Assembly (NCBI RefSeq): GCF_029101545.1
Contig: NZ_CP118866.1
Span: 1,178,001 to 1,242,000, forward strand
Source of the DNA: Amygdalobacter indicium
GTDB lineage: Bacteria; Bacillota; Clostridia; Saccharofermentanales; Fastidiosipilaceae
Direction of reading: 5' to 3'
DNA: 64,000 bases
In this document: positions 26,678 to 35,084 of the stretch, in pieces
How the letters are laid out: each line of letters starts with the position of its first letter
Numbering within the stretch: position 1 is the stretch's first letter
Position numbers and translations under genes: made by a program
The notes under the pieces: model-generated
Told to the model about the DNA's origin: nothing
Database searches by the model: none
The model's input: the letters and a program-made list of their open reading frames with translations, nothing else

Positions 26678-28105
26678 TTAATGTATGACTCGGCTCAAAC
26701 CGTAAGGTCTGCCCGTCTCAATCTTACTCAATTCCAAATAAAGATAATCAATCGAGTTTTCACGACTGACTTTGAGTTTGCCTTCGACATATAACCAATC
26801 GTTCTCTTTTAACTTGTCGACCTCATAGTCGGCCGGGAAAACGACTTCAAATCCCGGCATGCCGTCATAGGCACAACAGCCGGGACCGTAACGGATAACG
26901 AAATAGCGCGGCTTATTGGCTTTTTTATCCTCTAAAATGACAAAAATACCTTCCATCGCTATTGTTTTGTCCGTATATTGCTTGTAATTGGCATAGATTT
27001 CATTGGTTAAAAGGACAAATTGTTTTTCCGGAATCGGCAGATATTCACTGCCGTCGGCCGCCTGACCTGAAGCCAGATGTTCCGTGCGCAATTCGTTTTT
27101 ACTGTCCGCCCCCAAGCGTCTGCCGCGCGCCTCACCGTTCGCCTGCATCTTAGCGCCCTGTTCCTTTTTCTCGGCGGCATAATAATCCGTCAGCACCTTG
27201 TTCTGCCGTCCGCTGTCGGCACAGGCACTTAAATTAAGCAGCAAACCGGCAACTATTACAAGCAAGGCCGTATGCCGCCGCTTACGGCTGTGCAGCAAAC
27301 TCAGGCTGCCGCGAAGCAGGAGATAAATTAAGGCTTGAACTGTGACAATTGCCGCGCCTGAAGGTAAAGAGAAAGCGTAAGAAATTGCCATGCCGCCGGC
27401 AAAGCTGCCTAAAGCCAGTAAAACACTCAGGCAATAAGACATGCGCAGGCTGCGGGTAATCAGATTCGCACTTAGAGGCGGTAAAATCAGTAAGGCCGAA
27501 AGTAAAAGGGTCCCCAGCAATTTTAAACCGGCAGCCAAAAGGAAACTTAAAAGCAAAGTAACTATAAGATTGACAGTCGGCGGTAAAAGTCGAGTTTGGC
27601 GATAAAAGCCGCTGTCCAATTGCCAGGCGAAAATATAAGGATGCAGGTGAATAAAAGTGAACAAAATAATCAGACACATAAAAATGATAGCAAGCATCTC
27701 ACCGCCGTTAACAATAAGAACCGAACCGAACATAAAATTGCAAATATCCAAACTCATACCGCTGACATAAGCAATCAGGCAAATCCCGGCAGCTAAAGCG
27801 ACATTAGCCGTTAAAACGAGAATTGCATCCTTCGGCTGTTTCTTCGTCGTCGCTTGCGGCTGCTGCACCAAAACAAATGAACTCAGAGCTACCAGCGGCA
27901 AACTACAGATAAATGAAGGTAAATTAAACACATAAGCAACAGCTGTCCCCAAAAAAGCAATGTTGGAAAGCGTATAAGACAATATTGCCATTTTTTTACT
28001 GAGTAACAAGTTTCCCAGTAAAGCAGCGCAAATAACCAAAAGCGACCCTGTAAGCAAAGCCCGCCGGACAAAATCATATTGTAAAACTTGCAAGAATTCC
28101 GTCAT
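26678..28105 (-). CDS. Zinc ABC permease fused to a lipoprotein-like DUF1980 domain
   Basis: A 475-aa product in two parts. Residues about 1-268 are an ABC-3 metal permease with eight or so hydrophobic helices (LTGSLLVICAALLGNLLLSK, SALLILPPLSANLITRSLRM). Then comes KRRHTALLVIVAGLLLNLSAC, which looks exactly like a lipoprotein signal peptide with lipobox LSAC, a spacer, and a C-terminal domain (about 350-475) with FVIRYGPGCCAYDGMPGFEVVFP, resembling the C-terminal part of TIGR03943/UPF0703 (YcgQ) proteins found near zinc-responsive genes. The junction is in frame with no ATG. Gene order zur-receptor-ATPase-permease supports zinc uptake. Confidence 0.82.
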   Translation of the reverse strand: MTEFLQVLQYDFVRRALLTGSLLVICAALLGNLLLSKKMAILSYTLSNIAFLGTAVAYVFNLPSFICSLPLVALSSFVLVQQPQATTKKQPKDAILVLTANVALAAGICLIAYVSGMSLDICNFMFGSVLIVNGGEMLAIIFMCLIILFTFIHLHPYIFAWQLDSGFYRQTRLLPPTVNLIVTLLLSFLLAAGLKLLGTLLLSALLILPPLSANLITRSLRMSYCLSVLLALGSFAGGMAISYAFSLPSGAAIVTVQALIYLLLRGSLSLLHSRKRRHTALLVIVAGLLLNLSACADSGRQNKVLTDYYAAEKKEQGAKMQANGEARGRRLGADSKNELRTEHLASGQAADGSEYLPIPEKQFVLLTNEIYANYKQYTDKTIAMEGIFVILEDKKANKPRYFVIRYGPGCCAYDGMPGFEVVFPADYEVDKLKENDWLYVEGKLKVSRENSIDYLYLELSKIETGRPYGLSRVIH

Positions 28106-28106
28106 T

Positions 28107-28835
28107 TTACACCTCCGCCGTCAATTGCCGATTCTGCAGCTTAATTTTGTTATAAGCGGCAAATAAGCTCGGATCTTCATGGCTTACAAGCAGCAATAAA
28201 CAGGTCGGCGCCAAAAATTCCTGCAAAATTTCCGGCAAAAGCTCCGCCGACTTTCTGTCCATAAAAGCTGTCGGTTCATCCAATAAGTACACATCAGCCT
28301 CCGCCAATATCGCTCGTATTAACAATAACTTCTGATACTGTCCCTGGGATAATTCTTTCAACTGGCGCTGATAACAGGCACTTAAATCCAAACGTTCCGT
28401 CAACTTGGACAAGCGTTCCCGGAAATAAGCGACAGAATTTCCGCCCGTCTCAACTTCTTGCCGTTTGCGCCCGAATAAGTCTTTTATCCTTGAAAATTTT
28501 CGCTGTCTGCTGTCTCGGAGGATGCGCAGTTGCACTATATTTCGACAAAATTCTTCAACTGTGAAATTTAAGGACGAATTAACGGTATTCAGCGGTGTAA
28601 CTGCAGCCAATTTCAATTGTTCAAGCTGCGGCCGGCGATAAATAATTTTCCCGCCTGTCGGGCGTAAATTTCGAGCCAGAAGTTGCAACAAAGTGCTCTT
28701 GCCCACGCCGTTTTGCCCGCTCAGCAAATAACGTTTACCTTCCGCAAAAGTAAAATCTACTTGTTGCAAAATCGGTATTTCCATCGCTCTTTCAGCTTTG
28801 TTATAAGCAAAATCAACTTTTTCCAGTTGAATCAT
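28107..28835 (-). CDS. Zinc ABC transporter ATP-binding protein, second locus
   Basis: A 242-aa ABC ATPase. Walker A SGQNGVGKSTLLQLLA (about residues 39-54), signature LSQGQYQKLLLIRA (variant of LSGGQ, about 163-176), Walker B VYLLDEPTAFMD and H-loop VSHED are present. It has an unusually long basic insertion between Q-loop and signature (RQRKFSRIKDLFGRKRQE). It begins 2 bp after the receptor gene and ends 1 bp before the fused permease, so the three form one tight operon. Confidence 0.88.
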   Translation of the reverse strand: MIQLEKVDFAYNKAERAMEIPILQQVDFTFAEGKRYLLSGQNGVGKSTLLQLLARNLRPTGGKIIYRRPQLEQLKLAAVTPLNTVNSSLNFTVEEFCRNIVQLRILRDSRQRKFSRIKDLFGRKRQEVETGGNSVAYFRERLSKLTERLDLSACYQRQLKELSQGQYQKLLLIRAILAEADVYLLDEPTAFMDRKSAELLPEILQEFLAPTCLLLLVSHEDPSLFAAYNKIKLQNRQLTAEV

Positions 28836-28837
28836 AT

Positions 28838-30169
28838 TTATTCCCCTTCATTGCCGGAAGTCCGTGCTTCAGGCTGCAAATTCAACTGCACTGAATCATA
28901 GAGCCGATTGCAGGCCAACTGTACCAGACTTAAATTTTCCCGTAACAAATCATACATTGAAATTCCGGCCTGTAATTCCTTTAAGCTCACTTTATGACCG
29001 CTGCGCCACAAAGCAATATAGTTTATCGGGCGATCGTCCGTCGCCGCGTCTTTTATCCTCGAAGGCTCAGCTTTTTCCTGCGGCCCGTTACAAGGGCAGT
29101 CCGCTGCCGCCACACTTGGGTCAATTGCCCTATATTCCGGACAGAAGCGGGCATCGATGCGGCATTGGGAATGCAGCAATGCTGCCGCCTGTCGAGCTGT
29201 AATACTGTAGGAATCGGCAGCAACCACAGCAGCTAATTTCGGCCGGGCATATTCCGTATAAAAAATTATCCTGCTGCCTGTTTCCTTAACTTTATTTTGT
29301 AAATTCAACAAAGTTTTCATCGACGGATCTTGACTCAAAGCGCAATTATTGAATGCGGCATAATGCTTAAGCTGATAATCGTGACAAAAATAACGTAAAG
29401 GGAAACGGTCAGCAAAAATTAAAGTTTTCAACGGCGCCCGCTCGATAATTCGTTGATAATCCGCATCCAGATTCCGCCAAAGTTGCAAACGTTCCTGCAG
29501 CTGTTTGGTAATAAACTTATGAAAGTCCTCCGCATAAGCGGGAAACTTTGCCTCTACCAGACTTTGCAGGCGCCGACTCAAAGCTGTCAGCAGTTTCACC
29601 TGGTTTTTACAGGAAAGCCAAACATGTTCATCATAAAGCTGCTCCGCTTCATCCTTGGAAGCAGGCTGTCCGCTCACATTTCCGGTAAGCGGCAGCAGGT
29701 CAACATGCTGTGTCAATTGCCAAAATTTTCCGGCATCTTCGTTTTGTAATTCGGTTTTTAAGCGACGCAGGGAATAGTCGGCGCTCAGGCCGATACTTAT
29801 AATTAAATCGGCACGCTTCATCTGATTAACATCTTGCAAAGACGGTTCATAGCTGTGTAAATCGCCGCCGCTGCCCAGCAGCTGTAAGTTAAAATACAGA
29901 GGTAAAGGCGGATTTTGGCCTTTTTGCAAGTTGCCGGCAGCGTCAAGGCGGCTGAACAACAAACTGTAAGCCAAATCATAGGCCGGAAAAGCTGTCGCCA
30001 ACAAGTTTACCGTGCCGCAAATTTTACTTTCAGACGGTTCAGGCTGCGCCAAATAATTCTTACCGCCGCTGAAACTTCCCCCGCGGCAGGCAACAAGACT
30101 GAACGTCAGAGACAGAAGCAAGCTTAAAGCTGCCTGCATCCGCCTTCTATAACCGAATAATAATCGCAC
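28838..30169 (-). CDS. Zinc ABC transporter substrate-binding lipoprotein, second locus
   Basis: A 443-aa receptor, larger than usual. GTG start at 30169 with GAGGTG 8 bp upstream (an ATG at 30139 is possible). The signal peptide ends FSLVAC. Ligand regions are GGDLHSYEPSLQD and YDEHVWLSCKNQ; the third motif is FADRFPLRYFCHDYQLKHYA, the variant found in one Firmicute subgroup of ZnuA-like proteins rather than the SHxAF form. A Cys/Pro/Lys-rich insert lies near residues 335-375. Cotranscribed with zur upstream. It shares little sequence with the receptor at 13.5 kb, so this is not a recent duplication. Confidence 0.85.
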   Translation of the reverse strand: MRLLFGYRRRMQAALSLLLSLTFSLVACRGGSFSGGKNYLAQPEPSESKICGTVNLLATAFPAYDLAYSLLFSRLDAAGNLQKGQNPPLPLYFNLQLLGSGGDLHSYEPSLQDVNQMKRADLIISIGLSADYSLRRLKTELQNEDAGKFWQLTQHVDLLPLTGNVSGQPASKDEAEQLYDEHVWLSCKNQVKLLTALSRRLQSLVEAKFPAYAEDFHKFITKQLQERLQLWRNLDADYQRIIERAPLKTLIFADRFPLRYFCHDYQLKHYAAFNNCALSQDPSMKTLLNLQNKVKETGSRIIFYTEYARPKLAAVVAADSYSITARQAAALLHSQCRIDARFCPEYRAIDPSVAAADCPCNGPQEKAEPSRIKDAATDDRPINYIALWRSGHKVSLKELQAGISMYDLLRENLSLVQLACNRLYDSVQLNLQPEARTSGNEGE

Positions 30170-30196
30170 TGCTGTTCACCTCAAGCCTCAGGCGAA

Positions 30197-30616
30197 TTAT
30201 TTTTCCGTCCGCCTGCTTTGACAATATTTACACAAACCATAAATGAATGTCATTTCAAAATCAACTTGAAAGCCGTGTTCGTTAAAAATATGTTGCGTTA
30301 TTTCAACAGTCCGGTCGCATGTCATATGTTCCAAGCGCCCGCAAGCGGTGCATTTCAAATGGAAATGTACTTCAATATTTTCCTGTTCCGGTACATAACG
30401 ATAATAAGCCGATTTTTCATTGGGCAAAAAATATTTCTCTACCAGTCCTTCATGATATAAGGCCTCCAGATGACGATAACAGGTAGTCAAACTGGCCTGT
30501 AAATTTTTTTTAGCTAAAACAGCCGCCAGTTGCATACCGGTCATCGGCTCGTGATTTTGCCGCAAATAATTCAGAATCGCTTCCCTTTGTTTAGTTTTAT
30601 ATTTGAATATAGCCAT
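30197..30616 (-). CDS. zur: Fur-family regulator, probably Zur
   Basis: A 139-aa metal-sensing repressor. The winged-helix N-terminus (REAILNYLRQNHEPMTGMQL, ASLTTCYRHLEALYHEGLV) is followed by the metal domain with HFHLKCTACGRLEH and YGLCKYCQSR, two CxxC pairs forming the structural zinc site. Fur, PerR and Zur cannot be split by eye, but its place at the head of a zinc importer operon argues for Zur. Possible targets are this operon and znuACB at 12-14 kb. Confidence 0.85.
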   Translation of the reverse strand: MAIFKYKTKQREAILNYLRQNHEPMTGMQLAAVLAKKNLQASLTTCYRHLEALYHEGLVEKYFLPNEKSAYYRYVPEQENIEVHFHLKCTACGRLEHMTCDRTVEITQHIFNEHGFQVDFEMTFIYGLCKYCQSRRTEK

Positions 30617-30696
30617 AATTATCTTTCACTGTAATTTTTATTCTATCTCGAACCGAATCAAACGAATCGGGGGCAATCGCACTTCAGTTGTTTTCA

Positions 30697-30705
30697 ATTA
30701 TAGCA
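30697..30705 (-). promoter_or_regulatory. Extended -10 promoter of zur operon
   Basis: Minus strand TGCTATAAT, about 80 bp before zur. The surrounding GCAAATTGTGCTA also occurs before cstA (38452-38464). Confidence 0.55.
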
Positions 30706-30791
30706 CAATTTGCAAAAGTCATTTTCCGATTGTCCGGACAGTACAGCTCACAGCCGGCTTGCAAAAGCCCCGCTTAGGGAAATTTTCCGCT

Positions 30792-31565
30792 TTACAGGAA
30801 CATCAGTAAGGCGACAATTATCAAAATTACAACGGAGAACAGTAATGCCGCCGCTCCGAAATAAGCAATCAGAATACTTTCAATAACCGCTCCCAAAGCG
30901 AAAAACAGAATAATCGCATAATAAACAATTGCCTGAATTAAATATTTACCCTCACCGGTTTTCCAATAACGGTCAAGATAATACGTGCCGCTGCGCATAT
31001 TACCGATACACATAGTCGTCGCGATAGAACGACCGCTTAAAGCCCGAAAACTTTCAACCTGCAGACCGCAGGCGAAGGAGCTCAACATATTTGCCAAAAA
31101 ATTCAGATTCAAAGGCATTATACAGGCCAAACTTAAAGCAATAATTTCCAAAAGGACGGTACATTGCCGCCAATGCCAGCTGGGATTAAGTTCTTCCAGA
31201 ATTTGCGGCCAATTATCAAGATATTCCCGATTCACATAGTGCCTGATCCAATCGGCCAATATAATACCGGCAACAAAAGCCAAAATCGGAGTAGCATAAC
31301 GTCCTGCCAGCTTCCACTCTCTGCCGGCCAAATGCACCGCCATCAATAACACATTGCCCGTTTGTGCATTTGCGAAAACTTTACCCCGAAACAAATAGGA
31401 ATAGGCATCCATACTACCGCCTGAAAGCGCCAAGAGTAAATATAAACCGAAGGCGTCCGACATCTGCTGCTGTTCCGGCGAATTACTTTGCAAAGCACTT
31501 TGCCAAAATTTTCTTGTCCAAAAATTCTGCTTGTCCTTCATCTCTTTGCCTGTCCGTATCACCAA
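30792..31565 (-). CDS. DUF1275 (YoaK-like) membrane protein
   Basis: A 257-aa integral membrane protein with six or seven hydrophobic segments. The family hallmark is ALSGGSMDAYSYLFRGKVFANAQTGNVLLMAVHLA (here about residues 47-81), followed by CGLQVESFRALSGRSIATTMCIGNMRSGT. The function of DUF1275 proteins is not established. The start is either GTG 31565 (AGGT 7 bp upstream) or ATG 31541 (AGGCAAAGAG). It has no operon partner. Confidence 0.85.
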   Translation of the reverse strand: MVIRTGKEMKDKQNFWTRKFWQSALQSNSPEQQQMSDAFGLYLLLALSGGSMDAYSYLFRGKVFANAQTGNVLLMAVHLAGREWKLAGRYATPILAFVAGIILADWIRHYVNREYLDNWPQILEELNPSWHWRQCTVLLEIIALSLACIMPLNLNFLANMLSSFACGLQVESFRALSGRSIATTMCIGNMRSGTYYLDRYWKTGEGKYLIQAIVYYAIILFFALGAVIESILIAYFGAAALLFSVVILIIVALLMFL

Positions 31566-31713
31566 AATACCTAATATATCTGATTATATACCCTCTGCAA
31601 GCAAGAAAAAAGTCTGAATCTCCGGATTTTTTTGCCAATTAAACCTAAGCGGGCAGCTTGATATGATTTACAAAAATTTCACATTGAAGGACCTTTTCTT
31701 GTCATTCAACGCT

Positions 31714-31740
31714 TTCAAAAACGTGATTTAAGTCTATAAT
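31714..31740 (+). promoter_or_regulatory. Possible promoter of decarboxylase-like gene
   Basis: TTCAAA and a perfect TATAAT (31735-31740), with a 15-bp spacer that is shorter than usual. About 45 bp before the start codon. Confidence 0.45.
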
Positions 31741-31785
31741 GAACTAGCTGAAAATTTTATCTGAAAGGGGGATCGTCCAACACTT

Positions 31786-33366
31786 ATGAACGACGAAAAC
31801 CAAGAACAAAGAGCTGAAAAAGCAGCTCTACGATCACCTCTATTAATGCATTTGCGCAACGGTAAACACCGTGAGCGCATTTCCTTTGCTTTGCCGGGTA
31901 ATAACAACGGCCTGCTTTACCCGGAATTCCTCAAACGTGACTATTTAGCTTTTGATTTGACCGAACTGCCGGTAACCGAGGATCTTAATGATCCGGGTGC
32001 AGCTTTGCAGGCGGCCGAGGCTAATGCTGCCGCCTGTTACGGGGCAGCGGATGCTATTTTCGTCACTTTGGGATCTTCCGTCGCCATTAAAGCCGTTATC
32101 GGCGGTGCCTGCGGACGGCAGGGAACGCTTTTAACCGCTTTGGATGTGCATAAATCGGCGCTGCAGGCTGCGGAACTGCTTGATTTGGGCCTGTTGTTTC
32201 TGAACTTGGATGTTATTGAAAATCCTGAAAAGTTACACGATTTATTGCAAAAATATCCGGAAGTTGAAGCTGTTTATCTGACTACTCCCGATTTTTACGG
32301 CCATTGTTACGACATTTCCAAAATTGCCCGTGTTCTGGAAAAAACTAAGGTTCTTTTGATTGTTGACAGTGCTCACGGTGCTCATTTTCCTTTCGGTAAA
32401 GAGCTCATGCCGGCCGGTGCTATTGAACAGGGAGCGGACCTTGTAGTCTGTTCGGCACACAAGACTTTACCTGCACCTACCCCTACCTCCATTATTCTGA
32501 TCGGCAAAAAGTTACAGGAAAAGCGACCTGATCTTGACAGTCGCAAAATCAGAAAAATCGCCGCTACTTTCACCTCCACCAGTCCACCTTTAATGCTCGG
32601 AGTCGGCCTCGATTACGCTATTTCTTACATGGATCTTTACGGTTATAGTGCCACTTCCGAACTTTTGCAGTTAGTTGATAAATTCATTTCGCAATTACCT
32701 GCCGGCTTGAAGCGGGTGGAAATCGGCATCAGCAGTGACAGCAAAGATTTACCGGCTAATCGGAAATCAACGACAAGACCTTTGCATGACCCGCTTAGAA
32801 TCGTTATCGACTGCGCCGACGTTTGCCCCGGACCTGTGATTGTAAAAGACCTGATGGCTAACAAAATCAATCCGGAAATGGCCGATTTGTGCCGTTTCGT
32901 CTTAATTCCTCACTTCGGTCAAACTTGGAGCGATTTTTCCCGGACTTTGGAAGTTCTCAACAAGTTATGCGCAAAATATCGCCAAACTTCTTGGCCGGAA
33001 GATTTGCGGACGGAAAATTTGCGGCGTCTGGATCGTCACTATCGCCATCGTTTAACAGTTCCCTCCTTCAGTACCAAGCCGTATCATCCGGCTGCCTGCC
33101 TCAATTTAGCTTGGCATTTGGATACAAAGTGGGTGGAAATCGACCAAGCCTGTAATCGGCACGTCGCCGAAGCTCTCATCCCCTATCCGCCGGGAATTCC
33201 CCTTTTATGGCCGGGCGATACCCTGAAACTTGAGGATATTGAGCTTTTCAAATCGCTGATCGGGCATTCACTCAATGTCCACGGGACACAAATTAAAGAC
33301 AATAAAATTTACGTTCCGATTTTGGCTTCCGCCGCCGACGATTTTGAAAGCACTTTAGAATATTAA
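31786..33366 (+). CDS. Orn/Lys/Arg decarboxylase-like PLP enzyme
   Basis: A 526-aa fold-type I PLP enzyme. FALPGNNNGLLYPEFLKRDY at the N-terminus, ADAIFVTLGSSVAIKAVIGG (cofactor phosphate region), LLIVDSAHGAHFPFG (Asp and His around the pyridine ring) and VVCSAHKTLPAPTPTSIILIG with the Schiff-base Lys (about residue 226) match the Orn/Lys/Arg decarboxylase group, including the YaaO/SpeA-like proteins often found beside tmk-holB in Bacillota. The usual C-terminal domain is present in reduced form. The substrate is not certain. ATG 31786 follows AAAGGGGG. Confidence 0.85.
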   Translation: MNDENQEQRAEKAALRSPLLMHLRNGKHRERISFALPGNNNGLLYPEFLKRDYLAFDLTELPVTEDLNDPGAALQAAEANAAACYGAADAIFVTLGSSVAIKAVIGGACGRQGTLLTALDVHKSALQAAELLDLGLLFLNLDVIENPEKLHDLLQKYPEVEAVYLTTPDFYGHCYDISKIARVLEKTKVLLIVDSAHGAHFPFGKELMPAGAIEQGADLVVCSAHKTLPAPTPTSIILIGKKLQEKRPDLDSRKIRKIAATFTSTSPPLMLGVGLDYAISYMDLYGYSATSELLQLVDKFISQLPAGLKRVEIGISSDSKDLPANRKSTTRPLHDPLRIVIDCADVCPGPVIVKDLMANKINPEMADLCRFVLIPHFGQTWSDFSRTLEVLNKLCAKYRQTSWPEDLRTENLRRLDRHYRHRLTVPSFSTKPYHPAACLNLAWHLDTKWVEIDQACNRHVAEALIPYPPGIPLLWPGDTLKLEDIELFKSLIGHSLNVHGTQIKDNKIYVPILASAADDFESTLEY

Positions 33367-33404
33367 AATTGCCAAGTTGCAGCGTTACAAAAAAACGAAA
33401 CAAT

Positions 33405-33443
33405 AAAACCCTTGCCGCCTGAAAAACAGGAGCAAGGGTTTTT
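33405..33443. terminator. Bidirectional rho-independent terminator
   Basis: Stem ACCCTTGC / GCAAGGGT with an inner CCTG/CAGG helix, T-run on both strands. It separates the convergent decarboxylase-like gene and pepA. Confidence 0.9.
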
Positions 33444-33467
33444 ACTTATATTGAAATTGTACCGGAA

Positions 33468-34928
33468 TCAGTGACGGCAAACGGAATTGGAACCGGCCTC
33501 CTGCTTAGCTAAGAAATAAAAAGTCTTAACCATGGTACCGGTAGCAAACAAAGGCAAATATCCGGCCGCTTGGGACAAATAAGCCGTACCGGCTATATCC
33601 AGATGCAACCAGGGAATATTTCCGGCTACAAATTCCCGCACGAACAAACCGGCTGTAATCGTACCGCCCAATCTGCCGCCGACATTCTTAATATCGGCCC
33701 TTTTACTCTTATTCATATCCTTGAAGCGTTGAGAAACGGGCAAACGCCAAATCTTCTCATCTGCTCTTTGCGCCGCCTTAACCAGCTCGGCATAAAAATC
33801 GTCACTGTCGCTCACAACGCCCGTATATTCTTCGCCCAAAGCCACCAGACAGGCCCCGGTCAAAGTAGCAATATCAATAACTTTAGTAACATGGCAACGG
33901 GAAGTCACATAATTAACTGAATCGGCCAAAGTAACCCGGCCTTCCGCGTCGGTATTGGCCACTTCAATTGTTTTGCCCGCCAAAGAACCGATAATATCTC
34001 CCGGTTTATAAGAGCTGCCTGAAAGCATATTTTCACAAAGCGCTGTCGCTCCGACCACATTAACAGGCAACTTCTGTTCGGCTATCGCATACATGGCGCC
34101 GATAACGGTTGCTCCGCCGGTCATATCCGTAAACATCGTGGACATACCTTCAGTCGACTTAATCGAATAACCGCCGGCATCATAACAGATACCCTTACCC
34201 ACTAAACCTAAGCGTTCCTCGCTCGCCGGATTACCTTCATAAGTCATCAGCAAAAATTTCGCTTCTCTATCCGAACCTTGCGCTACAGCCAAAAAAGCCT
34301 GCATGCCTAAAGCCGCACACTCCGCCTGACTTAAAACTTCCACTTTCACGCCGACTTTTTCCAGTTTTTCCCGAGCAAATTCGCAAACTTTCTCCGGATA
34401 CATAACATTAGCCGGTTGATTGGCCAAATATTGAGTCATCTCAATACCGCTCATAATATCCCGCATTTCTTGCAAAAGGCTCTGCAACTTCGGCACCTTT
34501 TCCGCCGGCACGCTTAAATCCACCTGCAAAGGGAGCTGCTCTTCTTTATTTGTCAAATAATCGTCAAATTGATGTTCTGCCCGCCAAAAGCCTTCGAAGA
34601 CTGCCTGAGCCGTCAAACCGAGGCACAAATTATCCGGCGCCAATTCCAGCTTAATTGCCTGCAGCCGATGCTTACGGGCACAAAGACCAATTTTAAAAGC
34701 CAACAGGCGATAATCATCCACCGTCAACGGCTCCTGCGTCGTTGTTCCGGCGACAAATTTCTCCGTCGCACCGTTAAAATTCGGTTGATAATAAGTTTCG
34801 CCGAGTTTGCCGTCAAAGCAGGCACAAGCTTGTAACTTCCGCCCCTCCTGACAAACTTCAAGATGTTGCTTATTTACAAGCTCCACGCTCAGGCCCTGAT
34901 TTTGATTGAATGTAAAAGTTGTAGTCAT
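33468..34928 (-). CDS. pepA: Leucyl aminopeptidase (M17)
   Basis: A 486-aa cytosolic di-metal aminopeptidase. Start ATG 34928 (MTTTFTFNQNQG) with GAAGG 6 bp upstream, though the frame is open to 34985. Catalytic motifs are VGKGICYDAGGYSIKSTEGM (Lys, Asp, Lys), FTDMTGGATVIGAM and the signature NTDAEGRVTLADS (about residues 327-339; the consensus has L for V). The N-terminal domain is divergent as usual. It removes N-terminal residues from peptides in protein turnover. Stands alone between two terminator/promoter regions. Confidence 0.93.
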   Translation of the reverse strand: MTTTFTFNQNQGLSVELVNKQHLEVCQEGRKLQACACFDGKLGETYYQPNFNGATEKFVAGTTTQEPLTVDDYRLLAFKIGLCARKHRLQAIKLELAPDNLCLGLTAQAVFEGFWRAEHQFDDYLTNKEEQLPLQVDLSVPAEKVPKLQSLLQEMRDIMSGIEMTQYLANQPANVMYPEKVCEFAREKLEKVGVKVEVLSQAECAALGMQAFLAVAQGSDREAKFLLMTYEGNPASEERLGLVGKGICYDAGGYSIKSTEGMSTMFTDMTGGATVIGAMYAIAEQKLPVNVVGATALCENMLSGSSYKPGDIIGSLAGKTIEVANTDAEGRVTLADSVNYVTSRCHVTKVIDIATLTGACLVALGEEYTGVVSDSDDFYAELVKAAQRADEKIWRLPVSQRFKDMNKSKRADIKNVGGRLGGTITAGLFVREFVAGNIPWLHLDIAGTAYLSQAAGYLPLFATGTMVKTFYFLAKQEAGSNSVCRH

Positions 34929-35019
34929 GTCAAACCTTCCCGGATGTTTTTCTTCCATTCTAAAGCATTCCTGCCCGAAAGCCAACTGCCCGACGCCAAG
35001 TACTGCTATTAATCTTTAT

Positions 35020-35043
35020 GAAGCGCCAATTGAAGCGCCAATT
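35020..35043. repeat. 12-bp tandem duplication
   Basis: GAAGCGCCAATT occurs twice in direct succession in the interval between pepA and the ABC exporter gene. Confidence 0.7.
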
Positions 35044-35084
35044 GGAATATCTGATAAATTCCGCTCGTCGGTGCCGACAGCGTT

